Of a DNA stretch of 5,652 bases, positions 1-5,652 are shown in pieces. Positions within the stretch are counted from its first letter, which is position 1. Every line of letters begins with the position of its first letter. The translations under genes were made by a program, and so were the position numbers. The DNA lies in contig CAJBQQ010000226.1 of NCBI GenBank assembly GCA_903957805.1, forward strand, positions 1 through 5,652. Direction: 5' to 3'. The stretch is from an uncultured Pseudomonadota bacterium. Its GTDB lineage: Bacteria; Pseudomonadota; Gammaproteobacteria; Burkholderiales; Nitrosomonadaceae. The notes beneath the pieces were generated by a model that made no database searches, was not told the DNA's origin, and was given only the letters and a program-made list of their open reading frames with translations.

Positions 1-861
1 AATATTACCGGGGTGCATATCGGCATGAAAATAGCCATCACGAAAAACTTGGGTGAAAAAAATCTCCACTCCTACGCGCGCAAGTTTTGGAATGTCTACA
101 CCCTGCTCTTGTAGTCTCGCCACATGGCTAATGGGGATGCCTTTCATGCGCTGCATCACCATCACGGTGGGATGACAATAATCCCAATAAACTTCGGGAA
201 CTAGTAGTAGAGGCGAATCAAGAAAGTTACGGCGTAATTGGCTGCAGTTCGATGCTTCGCGCATAAGATCAAGTTCGTCATTCAGGTGTCGCGCAAATTC
301 CACTACTACTTCACGAGGTTTTAGACGCTTGCCATCTGGCCACAAGGCCTCGACCAACCAGGCGCCAGTCTCCATTAAAGCGACATCATGCGCGATGATC
401 GGAGCGATACCTGGGCGCAATATTTTAACGGCTACTTCTGTGCCATCATGTAGTTCTGCCAGATGGACTTGGGCAACAGATGCGCTGGCTATTGGCTCTG
501 CTTCAAACTGGTGGAATACCTCGCTAGCGGGCCTGCCATAGACCTGCTCGAGGATACTAAGTGCAACACTAGACGGAAATGGCGGGACCTGATCCTGTAA
601 CTTGGCTAGCTCATCGGCAATGTCTTGTGGAAGGAGGTCTCGGCGAGTGGACAGCACTTGGCCAAACTTGACAAAAAGAGGGCCGAGCGCTTCTAGTGCC
701 AGACGTAAGCGTTCGCCACGCGGTTTCTCTAACTGCCGCCAGAAGGTGGCGATCTTGACTAAAGGCTGCAAGGGATGCAACCGCCCTTGACCTAGAATAA
801 AATCATCAAGGCCAAAACGGAATGCTACAGCGAGTATTTTGAGGAGGCGAATGAAACGCAT
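1..861 (-). CDS. ubiB: UbiB, atypical kinase-like ATPase of ubiquinone biosynthesis (partial, N-terminal 287 residues)
   Basis: UbiB belongs to the ABC1/ADCK/COQ8 atypical kinase family and is needed for aerobic ubiquinone synthesis; the family is thought to use ATP to help move hydrophobic quinone intermediates at the inner membrane. The translated frame is open throughout. It shows the family-specific KxGQ motif (K65-F-G-Q68, within LGPLFVKFGQVLSTRRDLLP), the alanine-rich nucleotide loop ASASVAQVH (125-133) that replaces a glycine-rich loop, the lysine of VAVK (K146), the ExD motif (E196-L-D198) and the catalytic loop HADMHPGN (279-286). The start is certain at its upstream limit, because a TAA stop lies immediately before the ATG. 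The ribosome site is weak (GGAA close to the start). UbiB is usually about 500-550 residues, so the DFG-type metal-binding motif and the C-terminal membrane helices lie beyond the left edge. It is last in the visible operon, 19 nt after ubiJ. Confidence 0.97.
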   Translation of the reverse strand, partial: MRFIRLLKILAVAFRFGLDDFILGQGRLHPLQPLVKIATFWRQLEKPRGERLRLALEALGPLFVKFGQVLSTRRDLLPQDIADELAKLQDQVPPFPSSVALSILEQVYGRPASEVFHQFEAEPIASASVAQVHLAELHDGTEVAVKILRPGIAPIIAHDVALMETGAWLVEALWPDGKRLKPREVVVEFARHLNDELDLMREASNCSQLRRNFLDSPLLLVPEVYWDYCHPTVMVMQRMKGIPISHVARLQEQGVDIPKLARVGVEIFFTQVFRDGYFHADMHPGNI

Positions 862-880
862 TTATTCCAGATGTAACAGT

Positions 881-1483
881 TTATTTAGGGGCAATCTTAA
901 CCAAGAGATCGCCATGATTAAGTTTCTCTATCCGTTCCCCTAGTTTCTCCACGTCAATATGGAGAGTATTTACATCGGCAACGAACTTGCGCACATAAGC
1001 GGGCTTGGCAAGCAGAGGCTGCTCCTCCAGCCAATACTCTGAAAGTGTTTGAGAGAGGTTGCGTAGAGTCTCGGTATGCCACTGCACCAGGCTATCTCCA
1101 GTCTGCACTAGCCGGTGGGCAAGGATGTCACCCATGAACCGGCTTAAATCCTGTTCGACATCCCAGTGTAGGTTTTTACCAATGTCTAGAAGTTCTTCCG
1201 CCAAGGCGATATCGCCGGAAATGAGGATATTAGAATAGGCTTCTTCATCATGCGTAAGTAATCGCGGCAGAAGACTGGGAGCCAGGGTAAGGGTGGCATC
1301 AGGCGTGACAGCATCTGTTGCAGCCGCAATCTCGCCATTGGATTGCACTACCAAATTGAAGTCGGCGAAAGGGGGGGTGCAGAAGCGAACGATCTTTCCA
1401 GCGCAGGGTTGCAGCCGTTTGCGTGCCCAGCTCTCACCTCGTAATAGGTGGTTGAGCGGGGCTATCGCAGCAGATGCTAGCAT
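881..1483 (-). CDS. ubiJ: UbiJ, SCP2-domain ubiquinone biosynthesis accessory factor
   Basis: This 200-residue protein matches the UbiJ family (about 200 residues in E. coli). UbiJ binds lipid through an SCP2 fold and, with UbiK, supports the soluble complex that carries out the late hydroxylation and methylation steps of ubiquinone synthesis. Visible features are an SCP2-like N-terminal region (about 5-110) that ends in the conserved stretch WDVEQDLSRFMGDILAHRL (107-125), then a linker. A C-terminal amphipathic helix with heptad hydrophobics (about 164-188, VRKFVADVNTLHIDVEKL onward) fits the coiled coil that contacts UbiK. The position between the Tim44-like gene and ubiB supports the call. 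The ATG follows the upstream stop codon by 15 nt and has no recognisable Shine-Dalgarno sequence, so translation is probably coupled to the preceding gene. No alternative ATG, GTG or TTG lies between that stop and this start. The family assignment is firm; the exact biochemical role rests on E. coli work. Confidence 0.93.
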   Translation of the reverse strand: MLASAAIAPLNHLLRGESWARKRLQPCAGKIVRFCTPPFADFNLVVQSNGEIAAATDAVTPDATLTLAPSLLPRLLTHDEEAYSNILISGDIALAEELLDIGKNLHWDVEQDLSRFMGDILAHRLVQTGDSLVQWHTETLRNLSQTLSEYWLEEQPLLAKPAYVRKFVADVNTLHIDVEKLGERIEKLNHGDLLVKIAPK

Positions 1484-1498
1484 GGTAACTGCGTAAAT

Positions 1499-2344
1499 CT
1501 AGGAGACTTGTTGGATCCCAGCAAGCAACCAAACAGCCTCGGCATCTTTGAGACTCTTTTGTACATGCCAGATTTCATCAATTGATTCGGGTAATGAGTC
1601 GGGTGATTCGCGTAATTGGCCGTTGAAGCGCACGCTTGCGATGGCTTGATCATCTGTGGTGACGACCTCCAGCAGTTCGGCATTGATCGAGAGTACTTCA
1701 GTTTTCTGTGGTTCATCACCGCGCTCACTGATTTGCATGCTGATCTCTGCATACATCTCTGGTGTGGTGTACTCACGAATGTCATTCAAATCACGTGCAT
1801 CATTGGCCGCTTGGAGGCGGATAAATGAGGTCTTGGCGTTGCGTAAGAATGGTTCCACCTTAAAATCTGCGGGGATATTCGCGGCTTTTTGGGTAGCATC
1901 CATCGCAGCTCCTAGTCCCATCGATGCCGGCGTTATAGGGCTGTTGGAGGTGTTTGCATCCATTCCGGAATATTGTAGAGGGCGCGTCACCTGTTCTTGT
2001 CTGGATTTACGCATCATGCGTATGACAAAGAAAATTGCAGCCATCAGTGCGGCCAGCATCAGTACATCCGTCATATTGACGCCCTCGAATGCGCCACCCA
2101 TAAACAGTGCGGCCAGCAATCCTCCCGCGACTAGACCCGCTAACGGACCTGCCCACTTGTTGCCACCAGCGGCGGTAGCGGCAGCAGTCGGCGCCTGTGT
2201 CGGCTTGGGTGCGGCTTGCGGGCTGATGGACTGACGTTGTTGGCCGATACTCTTGCCACCACCGAAACGTTTTGCTTCTACATCAAAGGTGGCCAGTCCA
2301 AAGCTGAGAACGGCCAGAGTCATCAGGGTCGCTATTTTATTCAT
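1499..2344 (-). CDS. Tim44-like domain membrane protein
   Basis: A 281-residue protein of the bacterial Tim44-like family. A signal peptide is visible at 1-24 (NKIATLMTLAVLSFGLATF core, likely cleavage after VEA), followed by the family-typical start of the mature chain KRFGGGKSIGQQR (25-37). A low-complexity Ala/Pro/Thr/Gln segment (about 40-60) leads to two hydrophobic segments (about 66-86 and 91-110). After a basic stretch (RMMRKSR) and a linker, the Tim44 domain occupies about 160-278, beginning near FKVEPFLRNAKTSF. In mitochondria Tim44 tethers Hsp70 to the import channel and its domain binds membrane lipid; the role of bacterial relatives is poorly defined. It heads the operon with ubiJ and ubiB, suggesting a membrane role linked to ubiquinone synthesis, which is inference. 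The ATG is well supported by GGAG 6 nt upstream (2351-2354). Identification as this family is confident, function is not. Confidence 0.92.
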   Translation of the reverse strand: MNKIATLMTLAVLSFGLATFDVEAKRFGGGKSIGQQRQSISPQAAPKPTQAPTAAATAAGGNKWAGPLAGLVAGGLLAALFMGGAFEGVNMTDVLMLAALMAAIFFVIRMMRKSRQEQVTRPLQYSGMDANTSNSPITPASMGLGAAMDATQKAANIPADFKVEPFLRNAKTSFIRLQAANDARDLNDIREYTTPEMYAEISMQISERGDEPQKTEVLSINAELLEVVTTDDQAIASVRFNGQLRESPDSLPESIDEIWHVQKSLKDAEAVWLLAGIQQVS

Positions 2345-2350
2345 GAAGGT

Positions 2351-2354
2351 CTCC
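2351..2354 (-). promoter_or_regulatory. Ribosome binding site of the Tim44-like gene
   Basis: GGAG on the minus strand with a 6-nt spacer (ACCTTC) before the ATG. It is the only strong Shine-Dalgarno sequence in this three-gene operon: ubiJ has none and ubiB has a weak one. It therefore probably sets the translation level for the whole unit. Confidence 0.7.
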
Positions 2355-2375
2355 AGCAGGATGGTTAAGGGGTTT

Positions 2376-2384
2376 AGTATAGCA
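2376..2384 (-). promoter_or_regulatory. Candidate extended -10 promoter for the Tim44-like/ubiJ/ubiB operon
   Basis: The minus strand reads TGC-TATACT, a near-consensus sigma-70 -10 element (TATAAT, 5 of 6) preceded by the TGn extension. No good -35 hexamer sits 16-18 nt upstream, which is typical of extended -10 promoters. Transcription would begin about 25 nt before the Tim44-like ATG. In the rest of the spacer between the ATPase stop and this gene (2345-2551) I see no hairpin followed by a T-run, so readthrough from the ATPase gene cannot be excluded. Confidence 0.4.
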
Positions 2385-2551
2385 CTATCGATTCATTACG
2401 ATGTTTCGTAAATTGAGCTCAGACTCAGCTACAGTAGGGTGTTAATGGACCTTTGGTGAGAAGGTTTGGGTGAATTTATACTTTGAATGAGAATTCCTTT
2501 GCATCTAGAGAAGGGAGGCGTGTTCTGCAGCTCGACTTGTTCAGGGATTTC

Positions 2552-5188
2552 TTAGGGATTGCTCTGATAAATCCATTCCCGTCGCACCAACCACTTCTCA
2601 ATTTCAACAGCAATAAGTACGATACCTGCTGCACCCACACATATTGCAAGTTCTGCCATATCGAGTGGTTCTGTTTTGAAAATCGGGTTGAGTGCAGGAA
2701 TGTAAATGGTCGCCATTTGCAGTATAACGGTGATGATAATGGCCGCCGTCATCGGTCGGTTGGAGAATGGCCCAATGGAGAATAAGGATTCCTTTTCAGA
2801 ACGGATCGCTAACACGTTGGCAAGCTGAGCCAACGTCAGCACGGTGAATACCATGGTCTGCCAATGTGTCGAGTCGGAGTGGTAAGCCCAGGATTGAATC
2901 AGCAAGGTCAGAGAGGTCATTAGCAATCCTACCCAGACTATGTGTTGCCACATCCCATGCGCGAAAATACTTTCCTGAGGGGGGCGCGGGGGGCGCTGCA
3001 TCACGCCTCGTTCAGCCGGTTCCGAAGTGAGTGCCAATGAGGGCAGGCCATCTGTAACTAGATTGATCCATAGGATGTGGATCGGTAGCAGTGGGATGGG
3101 CAATCCTAAGAGAGGGGCCAATAAAATGGTTAGAATTTCAGCGGAGTTTGTGGTCACTGCGTAGCGAATGAATTTACGAATGTTATCGTAGAGGCGGCGG
3201 CCCTGACGTATGGACTGTACGATGGTGGCGAAGTTATCATCCAGCAGCACCATATGGGCTGCCTCACGTGCCACATCAGTCCCACCTTTGCCCATCGCTA
3301 TTCCGATATTCGCCACCTTCAGCGCGGGAGCGTCATTTACGCCATCGCCGGTCATGGCAACGATCTCCCCTTTGTCTTGTAGCGCTTGGACAATCCTTAT
3401 CTTCTGAGTAGGGTCAACGCGCGCATAAACTCTTATCTTCTCAACTACTGACTGAAACTCTGCTTGGTCAAGTCGTGCTAGCTCGGGCCCAGTCATGATT
3501 CCCTTGTTATTGTCGAGGAGTATGCCGAGTTCACGTGCAATTGCACCTGCAGTAGCGGGATGGTCACCGGTGATCATTACCGGCGTAATGCCGGCTGACT
3601 TGCACAGAGCCACCGCCTCCTTCACGCCTAAGCGAGGTGGGTCGATTAAGCCGACAAAACCTAGAAAAATCAGCTCGCTTTCCAACTCTTCTAGATTTTG
3701 AGTTACGGGTAACTCAGGCCAGTTGCGGTAGGCGAAAGCCAATACACGGAGCCCTTCAGCAGCCATGACTCCAGCTGTGCCCAATAGCGCCGTCCGGTCG
3801 ATGTTTTCATTTGTGCTAAACGAACGATTACACTTTGACACTACTGTTTCTGGTGAACCTTTGGTAAAAGCAATCACTATTGAGTCGGTACGGTGAAAAG
3901 TGGTCATCCGCTGCCGTTCAGAATCGAAAGGTAGCTCCTTAATTCGTGGCATTTCTTGTTCCAATACTTTCTTGTTAAATCCGGCTGCCTGTGCCGCTTC
4001 TAACAAGGCTACTTCGGTCGGCTCCCCTTGTATCTTGCTGTGATTATCTAAGTGAGCATCGTTATTTAAGGCCAGTGCTCGGAATAGGGTCGACCATGAT
4101 TCTGAAGATTGAGCTAATTGCAGATCATTTTCCAAGCGACCATCGGCATAGATAGCGGCTGCTTGCATTTTATTTTGGGTGAGTGTGCCAGTCTTGTCGG
4201 AGCAGATGAAAGTCACCGAACCTAGAGTCTCCACTGCGGGTAGGCGGCGGATCAGGGCATGTTGCTTGACCATTTTGCGCGCTCCAAGGGCAAGTGAAAT
4301 GGTCACTACTGCTGGCAGGGCCTCTGGGATGGCAGCGACTGCTAGGCTGATGGCGGTCATGAACATAAGCAACAAGGGTTCACCGCGGATTATGCCTAGA
4401 ATAAATACTACTCCGCAGATTCCCAGTGCTGTTAGCGCCAACCTTTTGCCCAGATTAGACAAACGGTTTTGAAGTGGTGTCTTGGTGTCCCTTGCATCAC
4501 TGAGCAATGCAGCAATTTTGCCAAGTTCACTATGCATGCCAGTTGCCACCACCAGCCCACGTCCGCGGCCATGGACGATATTAGTGCCCTTGTAGGCCAT
4601 GCAATGTCGATCACCTAGCGGCAGATCAGATGCTTTCACTGCATCCGTCTGTTTATCTACTGCAACCGACTCTCCGGTAAGCGATGACTCATCTATTCTG
4701 ATATGAGCCGTTTCAACGATACGCAGATCAGCCGGCACTAGATTGCCTGCTTCTAGCAGGACGACATCACCAGGAACCAATTCAGCCGTGCTGACGGTCT
4801 CTATCTGGTTATTACGCAAGACTCTTGAGACAGTTTCAGATAATCTTTTAAGAGCAGATATCGCACGTTCTGCTCGGTACTCCTGTACGAATCCAATGAT
4901 GGCATTCAGTATTACAATGAGGACAATGACGATGGTATCTTCTGGATCTCCAATCACACCGGAAATCACCGCCGCTACAATCAGAACTAGAATCATGAAA
5001 TCGCTGAATTGGTCAAGAGCCATGCGCCAGAGTGGTCGGCCTTGACTTTCGTTGAGTGTATTGGGGCCAAAATGGGCTAGTCGCCGGGTTGCTTCGGGAG
5101 TGCTCAGACCATTTTGACTGCTAGATTTCAGTTGTTGCGCGGCCTCATTTTCAGACAGCACATGCCAGGAGGTCTGGTTAATATCCAT
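2552..5188 (-). CDS. P2A-type (SERCA/PacL-like) cation-transporting P-type ATPase, probably Ca2+ export
   Basis: An ATP-driven inner-membrane cation pump of 878 residues from the chosen ATG, full length for bacterial P2A pumps. Domains in order are a cation-ATPase N-terminal segment, M1-M2 (about 62-104), an actuator domain with TGES (171-174), M3-M4 (about 251-297) with PEALP (288-292), a phosphorylation domain with DKTGT (phosphorylated D331), and a nucleotide domain with FDSERQRM (421-428) and KGSPE (443-447). DPPR (516-519), TGD (540-542), DPTQK (592-596) and GDGVNDAP (614-621) follow, then M5-M10 (about 678-865). Cation ligands equivalent to SERCA E309, N768, E771, N796, T799 and D800 are E289, N681, E684, N709, T712 and D713, but the SERCA E908 position is Q788. 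There is no C-terminal regulatory tail. A GTG at 5203 would add five residues; neither start has a clear ribosome site, and ATG is preferred because the conserved N-terminal WHVL region follows it closely. Ca2+ is inferred from the ligands; Mn2+ or another cation remains possible. Confidence 0.95.
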   Translation of the reverse strand: MDINQTSWHVLSENEAAQQLKSSSQNGLSTPEATRRLAHFGPNTLNESQGRPLWRMALDQFSDFMILVLIVAAVISGVIGDPEDTIVIVLIVILNAIIGFVQEYRAERAISALKRLSETVSRVLRNNQIETVSTAELVPGDVVLLEAGNLVPADLRIVETAHIRIDESSLTGESVAVDKQTDAVKASDLPLGDRHCMAYKGTNIVHGRGRGLVVATGMHSELGKIAALLSDARDTKTPLQNRLSNLGKRLALTALGICGVVFILGIIRGEPLLLMFMTAISLAVAAIPEALPAVVTISLALGARKMVKQHALIRRLPAVETLGSVTFICSDKTGTLTQNKMQAAAIYADGRLENDLQLAQSSESWSTLFRALALNNDAHLDNHSKIQGEPTEVALLEAAQAAGFNKKVLEQEMPRIKELPFDSERQRMTTFHRTDSIVIAFTKGSPETVVSKCNRSFSTNENIDRTALLGTAGVMAAEGLRVLAFAYRNWPELPVTQNLEELESELIFLGFVGLIDPPRLGVKEAVALCKSAGITPVMITGDHPATAGAIARELGILLDNNKGIMTGPELARLDQAEFQSVVEKIRVYARVDPTQKIRIVQALQDKGEIVAMTGDGVNDAPALKVANIGIAMGKGGTDVAREAAHMVLLDDNFATIVQSIRQGRRLYDNIRKFIRYAVTTNSAEILTILLAPLLGLPIPLLPIHILWINLVTDGLPSLALTSEPAERGVMQRPPRPPQESIFAHGMWQHIVWVGLLMTSLTLLIQSWAYHSDSTHWQTMVFTVLTLAQLANVLAIRSEKESLFSIGPFSNRPMTAAIIITVILQMATIYIPALNPIFKTEPLDMAELAICVGAAGIVLIAVEIEKWLVRREWIYQSNP

Positions 5189-5209
5189 TTTCAAGCAGGA
5201 CACAGACGG

Positions 5210-5305
5210 TTAGAGAGTTTTCGTGCGGCACTCGGACGGCCAAGTGGATGGAAAGAACCAAGGCAGCTGATACTTGGATATTTCAAGGGGTAAGGCATGC
5301 ATCAT
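5210..5305 (-). CDS. Possible 31-residue leader peptide ahead of the ATPase gene (speculative)
   Basis: A short frame starting with two consecutive ATG codons encodes 31 residues, MMHALPLEISKYQLPWFFPS followed by 11 more, and ends in TAA 21 nt before the ATPase ATG. It holds four prolines and a central WFF cluster, and has only a weak purine-rich stretch (GAAG) before its start. It is in the right place to be a translated leader controlling the pump, comparable in layout to the proline-containing mgtL leader of the Mg2+ ATPase gene mgtA. A frame this short arises easily by chance, so the call is weak. Confidence 0.15.
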   Translation of the reverse strand: MMHALPLEISKYQLPWFFPSTWPSECRTKTL

Positions 5306-5384
5306 AACTTCAGCTTAGCCTAAGAGACTAAGGCCTACAACGCGGAGAGTATCTTGATCAGCGGTGGTCTTTAGGTAGCGTTCT

Positions 5385-5651
5385 TTAAGAGCAGGTTAGA
5401 TTGTCAGGATCAGAGTGGAGGAAGGCTGCTGCGTTAATTGTTTTCCGGGAAACTCTGTTTCGTAAGGTATCGTCGACGTTCAGGGATACAGTTTGCTCAG
5501 GTTCTAGTCCTTGAGTGCCGATTTTGTCGGTAACAATACTCTTGACCGTCAGGATCGGCAGGATGTAATGTCTGGCCTTGGTGGGCTGCAGAGTAAATTT
5601 AAGATTTGTATTTTTGAAGAGATAAACTGGAGTGTAAAAATGAAAACAACA
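5385..5651 (-). CDS. Unidentified minus-strand frame open at the right edge (possible C-terminus of a gene or gene remnant)
   Basis: A frame of 88 codons with no stop runs from the right edge to a TAA at 5385-5387. It has no in-frame ATG or GTG inside the window, so if real it is the C-terminal end of a gene that starts beyond the edge. The predicted chain looks reasonably protein-like, with segments such as LQPTKARHYILPILTVKS and VTDKIGTQGLEPEQTVSL, and ends in a polar tail (HSDPDNLTCS). I do not recognise the family. It conflicts with the plus-strand start at 5640 and its upstream signals, which overlap it on the other strand, so both are unlikely to be functional genes. A chance open frame of this length in six frames is quite possible. 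Confidence 0.2.
   Translation of the reverse strand, partial: CCFHFYTPVYLFKNTNLKFTLQPTKARHYILPILTVKSIVTDKIGTQGLEPEQTVSLNVDDTLRNRVSRKTINAAAFLHSDPDNLTCS
5542..5569 (+). promoter_or_regulatory. Candidate sigma-70 promoter for the right-edge plus-strand gene
   Basis: TTGACC (5542-5547, 5 of 6 to the -35 consensus) and TGTAAT (5564-5569, 5 of 6 to the -10 consensus) are separated by 16 nt. Transcription would start near 5576, giving a leader of about 64 nt before the ATG at 5640. Together with the strong ribosome site this supports a plus-strand gene divergent from the ATPase. Confidence 0.45.
5629..5632 (+). promoter_or_regulatory. Ribosome binding site for the plus-strand gene at the right edge
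   Basis: GGAG followed by a 7-nt A-rich spacer (TGTAAAA) and ATG, a near-ideal arrangement. It is the main evidence for the gene that starts at 5640, of which only a few codons are visible. Confidence 0.5.
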
Positions 5652-5652
5652 A
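5640..5652 (+). CDS. Start of an unidentified plus-strand gene (first four codons only)
   Basis: ATG AAA ACA ACA, encoding MKTT, follows a strong Shine-Dalgarno sequence and lies downstream of a plausible promoter. It would be transcribed divergently from the ATPase gene. Too little is present to suggest a product; a lysine-led start fits many exported and cytoplasmic proteins alike. The overlapping minus-strand open frame is the alternative reading. Confidence 0.5.

Larger units (their letters stand above)
5204..5639. other. Intergenic or uncertain region upstream of the ATPase and of the right-edge gene
   Basis: About 435 nt without a confidently identified gene. It contains a 31-codon minus-strand frame just ahead of the ATPase (5210-5305), a small cluster of CCAAG/CTTGG half-sites (5240-5277), a minus-strand frame open to the right edge (ending at 5385), and plus-strand promoter and ribosome-site candidates near 5542-5632. 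I found no convincing ATPase promoter: a TATGAT hexamer on the minus strand near 5306 lacks a matching -35. I saw no tRNA, transposon end or clear terminator hairpin. Confidence 0.6.

Noticed and set aside
329..790. Two plus-strand frames of 62-70 codons opposite ubiB
   Set aside because: Both are antisense to an unambiguous UbiB coding sequence carrying all the expected kinase-like motifs.
1477..1785. A 102-codon minus-strand frame overlapping the end of the Tim44-like gene and the start of ubiJ
   Set aside because: It is an alternate-frame shadow of the Tim44-domain coding sequence, with no recognisable family and no independent ribosome site evident.
1656..2234. A 192-codon plus-strand open frame
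   Set aside because: It lies entirely antisense to the Tim44-like gene, whose signal peptide, membrane segments and domain are clear. The plus-strand translation is a low-complexity Ser/Ala/Ile-rich shadow.
2420..2460. Short inverted matches (ACCTT/AAGGT, TGAGCTCA) in the spacer after the ATPase stop
   Set aside because: Stems are 4-5 bp with no following T-run, so they do not support an intrinsic terminator.
2483..2785. Plus-strand frame of 100 codons preceded by a TATACT hexamer near 2477
   Set aside because: Most of it is antisense to the ATPase C-terminus, the -35 match is poor (TTGGTG), and the predicted protein is Cys/Asn/Phe-rich without recognisable features.
3210..5045. Several plus-strand frames and one minus-strand alternate frame within the ATPase gene
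   Set aside because: All overlap the continuous 878-codon ATPase frame with intact P-type motifs, and their compositions are those of shadow frames.
5311..5335. CTTAG/CTAAG repeats that suggested a hairpin or terminator
   Set aside because: The palindrome CTTAGCCTAAG leaves a one-base loop, the longer pairing needs a bulge, and no T-run follows on either strand.

Overview
The window looks like chromosomal DNA of a Gram-negative proteobacterium, most likely a betaproteobacterium. It carries ubiquinone-biosynthesis genes (ubiJ, ubiB) directly behind a Tim44-like membrane protein gene, an order I associate with Betaproteobacteria. Base composition is moderate, and nothing identifies a genus. 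All three complete genes and the long partial gene at the left edge lie on the minus strand, so the window is transcribed mainly from right to left.

From left to right: positions 1-861 hold the N-terminal 287 codons of UbiB, cut by the window edge inside its catalytic loop. Positions 881-1483 hold UbiJ, an SCP2-type lipid-binding accessory factor. Positions 1499-2344 hold a secreted or membrane-anchored Tim44-domain protein. These three genes are 15 and 19 nt apart and form one operon, Tim44-like > ubiJ > ubiB. A candidate extended -10 promoter (2376-2384) and a good ribosome binding site precede the first gene. A spacer of about 200 nt with no obvious terminator separates them from a full-length P2A (SERCA/PacL-like) cation ATPase at 2552-5188. 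The last 450 nt are mostly non-coding or uncertain. They hold a short proline-containing reading frame just ahead of the ATPase, and a plausible promoter and ribosome binding site for a plus-strand gene whose first codons begin at 5640. They also hold a competing minus-strand frame that stays open to the window edge.

Functionally, UbiJ and UbiB belong to the late, membrane-associated part of aerobic ubiquinone synthesis. UbiJ carries or organises the hydrophobic intermediates, and UbiB is an atypical kinase-like ATPase thought to help extract or present them. The co-transcribed Tim44-like protein is inner-membrane associated and may serve the same membrane complex, but that is inference. The ATPase is probably an independent unit that exports Ca2+ or a similar cation.

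No clear previously undescribed system is visible. The points most worth a second look are the Tim44-like protein tied to the ubi genes, the cation-site composition of the ATPase, its possible leader peptide, and the unresolved right edge. No RNA genes, mobile elements, CRISPR arrays or long repeats were recognised.
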